Assembly (NCBI RefSeq): GCF_014174495.1 | Contig: NZ_JACJHR010000001.1 | Span: 244,461 to 308,460, forward strand | Origin: Amycolatopsis echigonensis | GTDB lineage: Bacteria; Actinomycetota; Actinomycetes; Mycobacteriales; Pseudonocardiaceae | Reading direction: 5' to 3' | Length of the DNA stretch: 64,000 bases | Shown here: positions 50,211-61,762 of the stretch, piece after piece | How the letters are laid out: each line of letters opens with the position of its first letter | How positions within the stretch are numbered: the stretch's first letter is position 1 | Translations under genes and position numbers: made by a program | The notes under the pieces: generated by a model | The model's database searches: none | Told to the model about the DNA's origin: nothing | The model's input: only the letters and a program-made list of their open reading frames with translations

Positions 50211-50511
50211 GGGCGAAAGCCTAGCCGACCGGCGCGACCGGCCGCATCCGAGTTTTCCCGCCGGGCCGCGCGGAGCTGCCGGAATGGGGTCGCGCCTTTC
50301 CGGGATCCGGCAGCTGAACAATTTTCGGCAATTCCGGCGGGAACCGCCTTCGCGCGGTCCTCTCGTGACGGAACTACCCGCTGATCACGGCCCGCAAACT
50401 GACACGAAACGGGGTCGCTCGGCTGAGGGGTGCGGACCTTGCGCGGCACTTTGACCAGCCGGACAGTGGGAACCGAAGCACGAAATCCGATTCGGGAAAT
50501 GGAGTGGATCC
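50211..50511. other. Divergent intergenic region between erm and the PRC-barrel gene
   Basis: About 300 bp without a gene. The left part would hold the erm promoter (TAGGCT at 50223-50218 on the minus strand), and the right part the SigB/SigF-like promoter described separately. GAACAATTTTCGGCAATTCC near 50315-50335 is a noticeably A/T-rich patch. Nothing else is recognised. Confidence 0.4.
50449..50473 (+). promoter_or_regulatory. SigB/SigF-like promoter of PRC-barrel gene
   Basis: CTTT (50449-50452) and GGGAAC (50468-50473) are separated by exactly 15 bp, close to the general-stress consensus GTTT-N15-GGGTAT. The start codon is 39 bp further on. The gene product is of a stress-associated family, which supports the reading. 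Confidence 0.5.
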
Positions 50512-51384
50512 ATGGTACGCGCAATCCAGCCGCAGGATCTCGTCGACAGCACCGTCGTGGACAATTCGGGCAGCAAGATCGGCAAGGTCGGCACGGTTTA
50601 TCTCGCCGACGACACGCGGCGGCCGGAGTGGGTGACGGTGAAAACCGGGATGTTCGGCCAGAAGGAGAGCTTCGTGCCGCTGTCCGGTGCGGGCATGGAA
50701 AAGGACGGGCTGCACGTCCAGGTCGCGAAGGACCAGGTGTCCGACGCTCCGCGCATCGACGCCGAGGGCCACCTTTCCGAAAAGGAAAGCGCTGAGCTGT
50801 ACAAGTACTACGGCTTGCCGACGCCGCGCGCGACTGGCGAGAACGCCCGGAACCGCGGCCGTGACGCGGCGGCAGGCGGTGCCGCGGGCGGTGCGGCAGG
50901 CGGTGCCGCGGGCCGTGGGCGCGAGGCTGCGATGGGCGGCACCGCTGGCCGCGGGCAGCCGACCGGCCAGGAGACCGCCGCGGCCGAGGGCGGACGGCAC
51001 GACGCGTCCGGCCGAGGCGACGTGGTCCGTTCCGAGGAACGCCTGCGGGTCGGCACCGAACAGGTCGAAACCGGCCACGTCCGGCTGCGCAAGTACGTCG
51101 TGACCGAGGACGAGCAGGTGACCGTGCCGGTCACGCACGAGGAAGTGCGCGTCGAGCGCGAGCCGATCACCGACGCCAAGGCGGCCGGCCGGGCCGAAAT
51201 CGGCGAGACGGAGCAGGACGTCGTGCTGCACGCCGAAAAGCCGGTGGTGCAGAAGGAAACCGTGCCGGTGGAGCGGGTGCGTCTCGGCACCGAGCAGGTG
51301 ACCGAGGAGCAGACTGTCGAGGGGAAGGTCCGCAAGGAGCGGATCGACATCGACGACGACAGCCGGCGGGGCAAGAAGTCCTGA
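50512..51384 (+). CDS. PRC-barrel and DUF2382 (YsnF/AvaK-like) stress protein
   Basis: A 290-residue cytoplasmic protein. Residues 1-85 form a PRC-barrel (VDSTVVDNSGSKIGKVGTVY, WVTVKTGMFGQKESFVPL). A low-complexity Gly/Ala/Arg linker with AAGGAAGGAAGGAAGR follows, and residues 175-280 are a DUF2382 domain with the internal repeat RLRVGTEQVETGHVRLRKYV / VRLGTEQVTEEQTVEGKVRK. Such proteins are abundant in actinomycetes under osmotic or heat stress; the molecular role is unknown. A SigB/SigF-like promoter precedes it. Confidence 0.88.
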   Translation: MVRAIQPQDLVDSTVVDNSGSKIGKVGTVYLADDTRRPEWVTVKTGMFGQKESFVPLSGAGMEKDGLHVQVAKDQVSDAPRIDAEGHLSEKESAELYKYYGLPTPRATGENARNRGRDAAAGGAAGGAAGGAAGRGREAAMGGTAGRGQPTGQETAAAEGGRHDASGRGDVVRSEERLRVGTEQVETGHVRLRKYVVTEDEQVTVPVTHEEVRVEREPITDAKAAGRAEIGETEQDVVLHAEKPVVQKETVPVERVRLGTEQVTEEQTVEGKVRKERIDIDDDSRRGKKS

Positions 51385-51449
51385 CCCGCCCGCGACGCCG
51401 CTGTCTCCCGCCGGATCGATTCCGGGCGGGAGGCAGCGGGCGCGCCCGG

Positions 51450-52189
51450 CTAGCGCCGCGATCGGCTGGCTTTCAGGAATTCCCGGTTGAGGTTCGCGAT
51501 GCTCGTCAGCGGAATGCCCTTGGGACACGACGCGACGCATTCGCCGGTGTTCGTGCACCCGCCGAAATCCGCCGCGTCCATGGTTTCCACCATGTCGAGC
51601 ACCCGCTGGGCGCGTTCCGGCTGCCCCTGCGGCAGGGAGTTCAGGTGCGCCACCTTCGCCGCGGTGAACAGCATCGCCGAGCCGTTCGGGCACGCCGCCA
51701 CGCAGGCGCCGCAGCCGATGCAGGTCGCGTTGTCGAAGGCGAGATCCGCGTCCGGCTTGGGCACCCGCGTCGCGTGCGCCTCGGGAGCGCTGCCGGTCGG
51801 TGCGGTGACGTAGCCGCCCGCCTCGATGATCCGGTCGAACGCCGAGCGGTCGACCACCAGGTCCTTGATCACCGGGAAACCCTTGGCGCGCCAGGGTTCC
51901 ACGTCCAGGACGTCGCCGTCGCGGAACGAACGCAGGTGCAGCTGGCAGGTGGTGGTGCGTTCCGGGCCGTGCGCGTGTCCGTTGATCACCACGCCGCACG
52001 AGCCGCAGATGCCTTCGCGGCAGTCGTGGTCGAACGCGATCGGCTCGGCGCCGTCCTCGATGAGATGCTGGTTGAGGACGTCGAGGAGTTCCAGGAAGGA
52101 CATGTCCGGGCTGGCGTCGTCGACCGGGTAGTCGACCAGCCTGCCGTCGTCGTCCGGGCCGGACTGGCGCCAGACCCGCAGGGTGAGTT

Positions 52190-52193
<4 letters not shown>
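51450..52193 (-). CDS. sdhB: Succinate dehydrogenase iron-sulfur subunit
   Basis: A 247-residue subunit of membrane complex II. The plant-type [2Fe-2S] site is [20 protein letters not shown] with its later TTTCQLH Cys, and the [4Fe-4S]/[3Fe-4S] sites are [15 protein letters not shown] and [15 protein letters not shown]. The layout resembles the diheme menaquinone-linked succinate dehydrogenases of Gram-positives. The GTG overlaps the sdhA stop (GTGA), the third gene of sdhCAB. Confidence 0.92.
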
Positions 52194-54118
<1,925 letters not shown>

Positions 54119-54119
54119 G

Positions 54120-54869
54120 TCAGGCCACCCATCCCGCCATCACGGCGATCGGCACGATCAGGAAGCCGCCGGTGATCACGACGGCGAGCACGGACCCGAC
54201 GGTTTTGAGCGCCCGGTCCCGGGTTTTGCTGGTGATGCCGAGGGTCTGCGCGGCGCTCCAGAAGCCGTGGTTGATGTGCAGGCCGAGCATCAGCAGCGCC
54301 ACGATGTAGATCAGGTTGACCCACCAGACCTGGAAGTCCGCGACGATGTTGTGGTACGGGTGGCCCTCGCGGAAGTCCTGGTTGGCCACGCCGACCGTGA
54401 GGTCCAGGATGTGCCACACGATGTAGAGCGCGAGCGTCGCGCCGCCCCAGCGCATGGTGTGCGTCGCGAAGCTGGCCTTGCGCCGCTGCCCGTGCGCGTA
54501 CTTCACCGGGCGGGCTTGCCGGTCCCGTTTGGACAGTTGCACCGCCGCGACGACGTGCAGCACCAACGCGATGACGAGCACGACTCGCTGGATCGAGAGG
54601 TACCAGGCGTTCTGCAGCACCGGTTCGCCGATGGTGCGAAGCCAGGCCGCGTAGTCGTCGAAGTGCCGCGGTCCCAGGAAGACCTTGAGGTTCCCGGCCA
54701 TGTGCACGAACAGGAACGCGACGAACATCAGCCCGGTGACGGCCATGACGACCTTCTTGCCGATGGTCGAACGCCAGAAGGTCACCAGCGCCGGGCGACG
54801 GCGGGGCGGAGCGGGTGCGAGTGCCACGCCTCCGACGGTAGGTCGGCGCTGACGAGAGGGCAAACACAT
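54120..54869 (-). CDS. sdhC: Succinate dehydrogenase cytochrome b subunit
   Basis: A 249-residue fused membrane anchor with five helices (starting near [20 protein letters not shown]) and His residues ([25 protein letters not shown]) suited to bind two b hemes, as in menaquinone-type complex II. The first 21 residues are Pro/Arg-rich and doubtful; GTG codons at 54827 and 54785 are alternative starts. It leads the operon sdhCAB and is divergent from a LysR gene across a short palindrome. Confidence 0.87.
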   Translation of the reverse strand: MCLPSRQRRPTVGGVALAPAPPRRRPALVTFWRSTIGKKVVMAVTGLMFVAFLFVHMAGNLKVFLGPRHFDDYAAWLRTIGEPVLQNAWYLSIQRVVLVIALVLHVVAAVQLSKRDRQARPVKYAHGQRRKASFATHTMRWGGATLALYIVWHILDLTVGVANQDFREGHPYHNIVADFQVWWVNLIYIVALLMLGLHINHGFWSAAQTLGITSKTRDRALKTVGSVLAVVITGGFLIVPIAVMAGWVA

Positions 54870-54874
54870 GATTT

Positions 54875-54889
54875 CTCTCGAAACGAGAG
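54875..54889. promoter_or_regulatory. Palindrome between sdhC and lysR
   Basis: CTCTCG-AAA-CGAGAG lies in the 29-bp gap between the sdhC ATG at 54869 and the LysR ATG at 54899. It overlaps the GAGAGG that would serve as the LysR ribosome site, so a bound regulator or a hairpin there could affect both genes. Confidence 0.5.
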
Positions 54890-54898
54890 GCAGTGCCT

Positions 54899-55834
<936 letters not shown>

Positions 55835-56395
55835 TCAGCGGGCGAGGGAGTCCAGCACCAGGTCGATGAGCCGCTGCGCCTGCGGTTCTTCGCAGTGCTG
55901 CGCGGAATACGCGACGCCGCCGATCAGGAGCAGGACGTCTTCGGCGGGCACGTCGGACCGGAGCGTGCCGTCTTCCGCGCCGGCCGCGAGCAGTTCGCCG
56001 ACGGCGTCGAGGAGCAGCTTCCGGCTGTCCGAAAAGGGATCGACGCCGGACGCGATCACGGTGTTGAGCGCTTCGGACATCCCGTGCTTAGCGCTGACGT
56101 AGGCGAGGAACCGCCGCAGCCACGCCCGCATCGCTTCGTCGGCCGGGTGCTGCGCGAGGAGCGCCGGCGCCTGCTCGCAAACCCCCGCGAGCTGATGCCG
56201 GTAGGCGGCGTCGACGAGGGCTTCGCGGGTCGGGAAATGCCGGTAGAGCGTGCCGACGCCGACCCCGGCTTGCTTGGCGATCGCGGCCGGCGCCGCGTCG
56301 AGCCCCTGTTCGGCGAAGGCCCGCGCGGCGACCTCCAGCAGCCGGGCACGGTTTTCGAGCGCGTCTCGCCTGGTGCGGCGCGGGGCGTCGGACAC
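55835..56395 (-). CDS. TetR family regulator
   Basis: A 186-residue TetR protein. RARLLEVAARAFAEQGLDAA, PAAIAKQAGVGVGTLYRHFP and TREALVDAAY form the DNA-binding head, and EDVLLLIGGVAY is typical of the C-terminal domain that follows it. The GTG start is 90 bp from the divergent SDR gene; two operators with a shared core lie between them, so it represses itself and the SDR. Confidence 0.87.
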   Translation of the reverse strand: MSDAPRRTRRDALENRARLLEVAARAFAEQGLDAAPAAIAKQAGVGVGTLYRHFPTREALVDAAYRHQLAGVCEQAPALLAQHPADEAMRAWLRRFLAYVSAKHGMSEALNTVIASGVDPFSDSRKLLLDAVGELLAAGAEDGTLRSDVPAEDVLLLIGGVAYSAQHCEEPQAQRLIDLVLDSLAR

Positions 56396-56416
56396 GGGTT
56401 CCCTCCCGGGTTGCTA

Positions 56417-56460
56417 TCCGGAACGAATTCCGGATAAGGTCAAGCGGAACGCATTCCGAT
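56417..56460. promoter_or_regulatory. Twin TetR operators
   Basis: TATCCGGAA-CGAA-TTCCGGATA (56417-56438) and CGGAA-CGCA-TTCCG (56447-56460) share the 14-bp core CGGAACGNATTCCG. The centres are about 26 bp apart, between divergent tetR and SDR genes; the right site is followed by ATTAACT, a possible -10 for the SDR gene. Confidence 0.75.
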
Positions 56461-56485
56461 TAACTCTAGCCCTCCGGGAGCTCTC

Positions 56486-57304
56486 GTGACGTCCGCACCT
56501 CGGCATTGGTTCGTGACCGGCGGTTCCGGCGGCCTCGGCCGTCATCTGGTCCGGGAGGCGCTCGACCGCGGGGACTACGTGACCGCGACGGCCCGGCGGC
56601 CGGACGCGCTGCCCGCGTCGCCCCGTCTCGTCGTGGAGCGGATGGACCTCACCCGCCCGGCCGAGGTCGCCGCGGTGATCGACCAGACGCAGCGGGCCAG
56701 GCCGGTGGACGTCGTCGTGAACAACGCCGGGTACGCCGTCGTGGGCGCGGCCGAGGAGATGACGCCCGGGGAGATCCGCGACCAGATCGAGGTGCTGCTG
56801 CTCGCCCCGATGCTGATCACCCGCGCGTTCCTCGGCCCGATGCGCGAGCGGGGCGGCGGCCGGATCATCCAGATCTCCAGCATGGGCGGCCAGATCGGCT
56901 CGCCCACGCACAGCGCGTACCACGCGGGCAAATGGGGCCTGGAGGGATACACCGAGAGCGTCAGCCGCGAGGTCGCGGACTTCGGCATCCACCTCACCGT
57001 GGCGCAGCTCGGCGGGACGCGGACCGGCTTCGTGTCGGCGTTGCGCTACACGACCGAAACCGAGCCCTACCGCGACAATCCGGTCGGCCGGACCCGGCGC
57101 TATCTGGAGTCGCTGGAAGACCGCGACCTTCCCGGTGACCCGGCCAAGATCGCTGCGCTCCTGTACGAGACCACCCTTCAGCCGAACCCGCCGCTGCGCC
57201 TGTCCCTGGGCTCGGACACCTACTCGGCCGTCCACAATGCACTCACCGAACGGCTGAACCGCCTTGAAGCACAACAGGAATTGGCCGCGTCCGTCGCGTT
57301 CTGA
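56486..57304 (+). CDS. Short-chain dehydrogenase/reductase
   Basis: A 272-residue classical SDR: TGGSGGLGRHLVREAL binds the cofactor, the Arg-containing TARRPD after strand two favours NADPH, NNAGYAVVG is the structural motif, and Ser 131-132 with YHAGK form the catalytic set. Members oxidise alcohols or reduce ketones in detoxification. It is regulated by the divergent TetR gene through twin operators, and abuts the convergent PPOX gene stop to stop. Confidence 0.87.
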   Translation: MTSAPRHWFVTGGSGGLGRHLVREALDRGDYVTATARRPDALPASPRLVVERMDLTRPAEVAAVIDQTQRARPVDVVVNNAGYAVVGAAEEMTPGEIRDQIEVLLLAPMLITRAFLGPMRERGGGRIIQISSMGGQIGSPTHSAYHAGKWGLEGYTESVSREVADFGIHLTVAQLGGTRTGFVSALRYTTETEPYRDNPVGRTRRYLESLEDRDLPGDPAKIAALLYETTLQPNPPLRLSLGSDTYSAVHNALTERLNRLEAQQELAASVAF

Positions 57305-57685
57305 CTACATCCCGACCGATTGAGTCTCCGGCTCGATCAGGCCGACGATGCGCACCTGCTCCCGCGGGTACGGCTGCCCGATGTACTTCTTGGCCACCTC
57401 GTCGATGATCGCCCACGCCTCGTCGCCTTCGATCCACTCGGCGACCCGGCCGCGGATGGTGATCGGCTCGAACGGATTGTCCGGCGGGGTAAGGGAAATC
57501 GCCACGCGCGGGTCGCGGCGGAGGTTGCGGGCCTTGCGGCTGTCCGGGCCGGTCAGGAAGACGATCCGGTCGCCGCGCGTGCCGATCCACACCGGGACCA
57601 CGTGCGGCGACCCGTCCGGGAGCACGGTCGCGAGGTGGGCGATCGGGGTGCCGTCGAGGACGCGGCGGACATCGGGGTTCAGCAT
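57305..57685 (-). CDS. PPOX-class F420-dependent oxidoreductase
   Basis: A 126-residue split-barrel flavin/F420-binding protein. TPIAHLATVLPDGSPHVVPV and DRIVFLTGPDSRKARNLRRDPRVAISL are the pattern of the actinobacterial PPOX/FDOR-B group that uses coenzyme F420. Substrates vary (quinones, biliverdin, fatty acids). It lies 11 bp downstream of the RibD-like gene, both leftward, so they are cotranscribed. Confidence 0.85.
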   Translation of the reverse strand: MLNPDVRRVLDGTPIAHLATVLPDGSPHVVPVWIGTRGDRIVFLTGPDSRKARNLRRDPRVAISLTPPDNPFEPITIRGRVAEWIEGDEAWAIIDEVAKKYIGQPYPREQVRIVGLIEPETQSVGM

Positions 57686-57696
57686 GGGGATTCCTT

Positions 57697-58299
57697 TCAG
57701 CGGAGGATTTCGTAGTGCAGGTGGGTGACGCCGGGCGCCGGGACGGCTTCGACCAGCCGCAGCCGGACGTGCTCGGGCAGCTCGCCGAAGAAGCTCCGCC
57801 CGCCGCCCAGCAGGATCGGGACCTGGTGGAGGACGAACTCGTCGACCAGCCCGGCCTTGATCGCCTCGGTGACCAGGACGCCGCCCATGAGCGCGACGTC
57901 CTTGCCGCCCGCCGCGGCCCGCGCGCCCGCGACGGCCTCTTCGACGCTGGTCGCCTGGGTCTGCGCCTCGCTCAGCTCCGGCACCGGCTGGTGGCTGACC
58001 ACGAACAACGGCGCGGTCGGATGCGGGCCACTGCCGCCGAAGTGGCTTGAATGGTCGTAGGTGGCGTGCCCGACGACGGTCGCCCCGACGCGGGCGGCGA
58101 GCGAGTCGAAAACCCGGGCGCTGGGCTCGGAAAGGCTGAATCCGTCGAAGACTTTGCTCGGGGTGTCGCCGGTGAAGTACCAGTCGAACAGCGCCCCGGC
58201 GTCGCCGAGCCCGCTGCCGACCTCGTCGGCCCCCGCCGGGCGGCGGCCGCTGATGTAGCCGTCGACCGAGACGGAGAGGGCGCTGAACACCTTGGTCAT
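57697..58299 (-). CDS. Dihydrofolate reductase-like (RibD C-terminal) protein
   Basis: A 200-residue protein of the same family as that at 32802, with FSALSVDGYISGRRPAGADE, ATVVGHATYDHS, DVALMGGVLVTEAIKAGLVD and LHQVPILLGGGRSFFG. It should bind NADPH or a pteridine/pyrimidine, but no reaction is known for this group. It precedes the PPOX gene by 11 bp and follows the flavoprotein oxidase gene by 19 bp on the same strand, suggesting one operon of three redox genes. Confidence 0.85.
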   Translation of the reverse strand: MTKVFSALSVSVDGYISGRRPAGADEVGSGLGDAGALFDWYFTGDTPSKVFDGFSLSEPSARVFDSLAARVGATVVGHATYDHSSHFGGSGPHPTAPLFVVSHQPVPELSEAQTQATSVEEAVAGARAAAGGKDVALMGGVLVTEAIKAGLVDEFVLHQVPILLGGGRSFFGELPEHVRLRLVEAVPAPGVTHLHYEILR

Positions 58300-58318
58300 G
58301 CTGCTCCTTAGTAGTCGT

Positions 58319-59599
58319 TCACAGAGCCTGGGGAAAGTCGAAAACCCGAAGCGGGTCGTACCTGTTCTTGAGCGCGGCGAGTCTGGGGTAGTTGCCCGCG
58401 TGGTACGCCCGGGCCGGATCCTCGAGCGCGAGGTCCGGAAAGTTCGGGTAAACCCGGCCGGAGCCCTCCGCGTGCGCCGCGCGCCACGCCTCGTCCACCC
58501 ACGGATCGCCCGGGTCGCCGACCTGTTCCAGCAGAAACCGCTCGCCGCGATGGGCGAACGCGGTCGCTTCCTCCGCGACCCGGTGGTACGCCCCGCCCAT
58601 CGCCGTGAACGCCAGCCGCCGGGTTCCGGTCAGCTGATCGAGCAGCTGGCTCGTGGTGCGGTCCGACAGCGTGCGGGAGAAGAACTCCGACCGGACCCGG
58701 CGGCTCCCGCCGACCGGGTCCAGCACGCTGAAGGTCGGCTTCACCATGCTGTAGGGAACATCCAGTCGGAGGTCTATTGCATACAGAACACCGGCCCGCG
58801 CGGTGAACTCCCTGAGCAGCTCCTCGGTCTCGGCGGGCGGCAGGGTGGAGGCGCCGAAGAGCGTCGTGCGTCCGGTTTGGACGGTGAGGTTCGCGGTCAA
58901 TCCGTCGGGCGCGTCGGGCGCCCAGTCCTGCCATGCCGGGACGAGGTTTTGCGGTGCCGGCCAGTGTCCCTCGATCCGGCAGACCGACGGCTCCGGCACG
59001 GTCGCGAACCGCAGCTCCGTGACGATGCCGAACTGTCCGCCGCCCGCGCCGCGCAACGCCCAGAACAGCTCGGATTCCCGGTGTTCGGCGCACTCCACGA
59101 CACTCCGGTCGGCGAGCACGACCTGCGCGCCGACGAGCCGGTCGCAGGTCAGCCCGTACTGGCGGCCGAGAAGCCCGATCCCGCCCCCGAGCGTCAGCCC
59201 CGCGATGCCGACCGTGTCGCCGCAGCCAGCTGGAATCGTCCGCCCCTCGTCGTGCAGCGCCGCGTACACCGCTCCCAGCCGCGCGCCAGCACCGATCGTC
59301 GCTACGCCGCTGTCGTCGACCGTGATTCGGTCCAGCCCGGACAGCTCCACGACGATCCCGTCGGCCGGACACCGGTTCACCAAGCAATGCCCGCCACCGC
59401 GCGGCACGATGCGGGCGCCGATCTCCGCCGCGTAAGCCATGGCTTGAACGACATCGGAGATCGACCGGCAGGGAAGCACCAACCGTGGACCGGTCTCGGT
59501 GCCCGGCGAGCCGGGGGAGAAGCCGTCTTGCGAGGTCAGGTCGATCACGGAGCTGACGCTAGGCTTCGCGGCGCTGCTGTTCTTGAACGAAACGCGCAT
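58319..59599 (-). CDS. FAD-linked oxidase, bicovalent BBE-like type
   Basis: A 426-residue VAO/BBE-family oxidase. GARIVPRGGGHCLVNR holds the FAD-linking His, GCGDTVGIAGLTLGGGIGLL has the Cys that links FAD a second time in berberine-bridge-like enzymes, and NYPRLAALKNRYDPLRVFDF is the C-terminal BBE motif. It has no clear signal peptide. Relatives oxidise sugars, alcohols or secondary-metabolite intermediates. It heads the leftward set with the RibD-like and PPOX genes. Confidence 0.87.
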   Translation of the reverse strand: MRVSFKNSSAAKPSVSSVIDLTSQDGFSPGSPGTETGPRLVLPCRSISDVVQAMAYAAEIGARIVPRGGGHCLVNRCPADGIVVELSGLDRITVDDSGVATIGAGARLGAVYAALHDEGRTIPAGCGDTVGIAGLTLGGGIGLLGRQYGLTCDRLVGAQVVLADRSVVECAEHRESELFWALRGAGGGQFGIVTELRFATVPEPSVCRIEGHWPAPQNLVPAWQDWAPDAPDGLTANLTVQTGRTTLFGASTLPPAETEELLREFTARAGVLYAIDLRLDVPYSMVKPTFSVLDPVGGSRRVRSEFFSRTLSDRTTSQLLDQLTGTRRLAFTAMGGAYHRVAEEATAFAHRGERFLLEQVGDPGDPWVDEAWRAAHAEGSGRVYPNFPDLALEDPARAYHAGNYPRLAALKNRYDPLRVFDFPQAL

Positions 59600-59661
59600 G
59601 CGTGCTGAGCGCCGTGGCGTTCCGCGCGGGATAGCCTGAGCGCGTTCGGAGGTGGTTGACG

Positions 59662-60114
59662 GTGCCGTTGTGGTTCGAGGACTTCGCGGCGATGGGCGCG
59701 GACGAGGCCCTCGTTTCGCCCGGCCGCACCGTGACCGAAGCGGACGTGGTCTCGTTCGCCGCCACGACCGGCGATTACAACCCGATGCACACCGACGCGG
59801 TCGCCGCGGCGGAAGGGCGCTTCGGCGAACGGGTCGCGCACGGCGCGCTCGGATTGTCGTGGTGCCTCGGCCTCAGTTCGCGGACCGGCGCGTTCGAGGG
59901 CTCGGCGCTGGCGTTGCTGGGTATCGAGAACTGGGAGTTCCGGGCACCGCTGCGGTTCGGCGACACCGTGCACGCGAGGGCGCGGGTGACCGGCGCTCGG
60001 ATGACCGGCCGCGGCGATGCCGGGGTCGTCCGGGTGCAGTACGACCTGGTGACCCAGGACGGCGTCGTCGCGCAGACCGGCCTGATGTCCTACCTGGTCC
60101 GCACTCGCCCCTGA
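59662..60114 (+). CDS. MaoC-like hotdog dehydratase
   Basis: A 150-residue hotdog-fold (R)-specific enoyl-CoA hydratase-like protein: TVTEADVVSFAATTGDYNPMHTD holds the catalytic Asp and His, and GERVAHGALGLSWCLGL the following helix. MaoC proteins hydrate enoyl-CoA esters. The GTG at 59662 has GGAGG 9 nt upstream; a TTG at 59656 is possible. It converges, 7 bp apart, with the MDR gene, so it may serve the catabolic cluster to the right. Confidence 0.82.
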   Translation: MPLWFEDFAAMGADEALVSPGRTVTEADVVSFAATTGDYNPMHTDAVAAAEGRFGERVAHGALGLSWCLGLSSRTGAFEGSALALLGIENWEFRAPLRFGDTVHARARVTGARMTGRGDAGVVRVQYDLVTQDGVVAQTGLMSYLVRTRP

Positions 60115-60121
60115 CGCGCGT

Positions 60122-61240
60122 TCAGCCGAAGTCCGGGGCGATCATCACGTGCACCGCGTCCTCCCCGGGCACGCGTCCGGCCAACGTCTCCACGGCTCGC
60201 GCGACGGAGTCGAGGCCGAAGGTGTGGGTGTGCATCCGCATCAGCGGATACCTTCCCGATTCGATGAGCCGGAGCGCGGGCTCGAACGCGCGGATGTCTT
60301 GCGACCACAGGCCTTTCACGGTGAGTTCCTTGGTGATGACCGCGTCCGGCAGGAAGCCCGGCACGGTCGCGCCGGAGCCTTTGACCCCGGCCAGCACGAC
60401 GGTCGCGCCGGGCTTGGCGACCGCGATCGCGTCCACAATGGGCTGCGTCGACACCGCGGTGACGTCCACGACCACGTCGGCTCCTTCGCCGCCGGTGTGC
60501 TCGAAGACGGCCGCGACGGTGTCTTCCTGGTCGGCGACCACGGCGACGTCGGCGCCGAAAAGCTTGGCCAGTTCCAGTTTGTGCGCGTCGCGCGCCAGGC
60601 CGGTCACGATGATCCGGCCGGCTCCGGCGTCGCGGGCGGCGACGACACCGGCCAGCCCGCGCTGCCCGCAGCCGAGAATGACCACGGTGTCTCCGCTGCG
60701 CAGCCCGGAATCGTGGGCGAACCAGCGGATCCCGGCGGCCATCGGTTGATAGAGCGCGGCCAGTTCCAGGGGCAGATCGTCGCGGAGCTTGTGCAGCACG
60801 GTGCGGGGGTGCAAGTACAGGTATTCGGCGTAGCCGCCCCACAAGCTCGGCGTCAGCGAGGTCGGCAGGTAGCCGTAGGCGTTGATGGCCGCGCCGTTGC
60901 CGGATCCCTTGCAGCGGCGGTAAGAACCGGTGAGGCAGGCCCGGCAGGAACCGCAGCCGAGCACCGGTTCGACCGCGACCCGGTCTCCGGCGCGCACGCC
61001 CCAGCGGCGGGCGGCCTCAGACCCGATCTCGGCGATGGTCCCGATCGGTTCGTGGCCGGGGATGACCGGATAGGTCACGCCGAGCGCGGCGAATCCGCCG
61101 TCGTACTGTTCGACGTCGCTGCCGCACATGCCGCAGGCGTCCACCCGCAGGAGCGCTTCCTCGGGGCCGATCCGGGGCACGGCGAACTCTTCGATCTCGA
61201 AGCGCCGGTCGGCGACCTGCACCGCGGCGCGGGCTTTCAT
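60122..61240 (-). CDS. Zinc-binding MDR alcohol dehydrogenase
   Basis: A 372-residue medium-chain dehydrogenase: CGMCGSDVEQYDG and PGHEPIGTI are the catalytic zinc site, CGSCRACLTGSYRRC the structural zinc site, and LGCGQRGLAGVVAARDAGAG the NAD-binding loop. The ATG overlaps the stop of the NTF2-like gene (ATGA). It is the last of three coupled leftward genes (SDR, NTF2-like, MDR), which suggests sequential oxidation of one hydroxylated substrate. Confidence 0.87.
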   Translation of the reverse strand: MKARAAVQVADRRFEIEEFAVPRIGPEEALLRVDACGMCGSDVEQYDGGFAALGVTYPVIPGHEPIGTIAEIGSEAARRWGVRAGDRVAVEPVLGCGSCRACLTGSYRRCKGSGNGAAINAYGYLPTSLTPSLWGGYAEYLYLHPRTVLHKLRDDLPLELAALYQPMAAGIRWFAHDSGLRSGDTVVILGCGQRGLAGVVAARDAGAGRIIVTGLARDAHKLELAKLFGADVAVVADQEDTVAAVFEHTGGEGADVVVDVTAVSTQPIVDAIAVAKPGATVVLAGVKGSGATVPGFLPDAVITKELTVKGLWSQDIRAFEPALRLIESGRYPLMRMHTHTFGLDSVARAVETLAGRVPGEDAVHVMIAPDFG

Positions 61241-61761
61241 TTCGCTCCCATCAGGTCCGAGCGGCCGGGGCCGGTGACGAAATCGGCGTCACGGCGGGCG
61301 CCCTGGACGAACGCTCCGCTGGCGACACTGCCCAGCGCCCACGGGGCGAGCACGGTGGAACCGCTCCAGTCGTGGATCATCTGCCGGTAGGCGATGCGCC
61401 AGCTTCCGTCGCGTCGTTCGACGCGGTCGACGTAGCGGCCGCAGAAGACGTTGATCTCGTCCTGGTCCTTCTGTTTCTGGAAGGTCAGCACGATCGCCTC
61501 GGAGAACGCTCGGTCGCCGTCGAGTTCGACGAGGTGGTTGGCGACCGCGTGCGTTGTCCATTCCGTGGTCGCGAGTTTCGCCGCGACGATCCGGTCCGCG
61601 AACTCCCATGCCGGGCCCGCGTCCGCGCCGTGGTTGTCGTAGGCGTCCGGCCAGAACGCCTGTTTGACCAGTTCGGCGTCGCACCGGTCGATGCCGCGGC
61701 AGTAGCCGAGCAGCAGGTCGGCGATTTCCTGTTTCGCGGCCAGTTCTTCGTGGGTCAGCAT
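61237..61761 (-). CDS. NTF2/SnoaL-like protein
   Basis: A 174-residue NTF2-fold protein: LAAKQEIADLLLGYCRGIDRCDAELVKQAF and DGSWRIAYRQMIHDWS define the family, which includes SnoaL-like hydratases/isomerases and steroid- and terpene-active proteins. It sits between an SDR and an MDR gene with 1 bp and ATGA junctions, so it is probably a hydratase or isomerase in the same pathway. Confidence 0.83.
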   Translation of the reverse strand: MLTHEELAAKQEIADLLLGYCRGIDRCDAELVKQAFWPDAYDNHGADAGPAWEFADRIVAAKLATTEWTTHAVANHLVELDGDRAFSEAIVLTFQKQKDQDEINVFCGRYVDRVERRDGSWRIAYRQMIHDWSGSTVLAPWALGSVASGAFVQGARRDADFVTGPGRSDLMGAK

Positions 61762-61762
61762 G

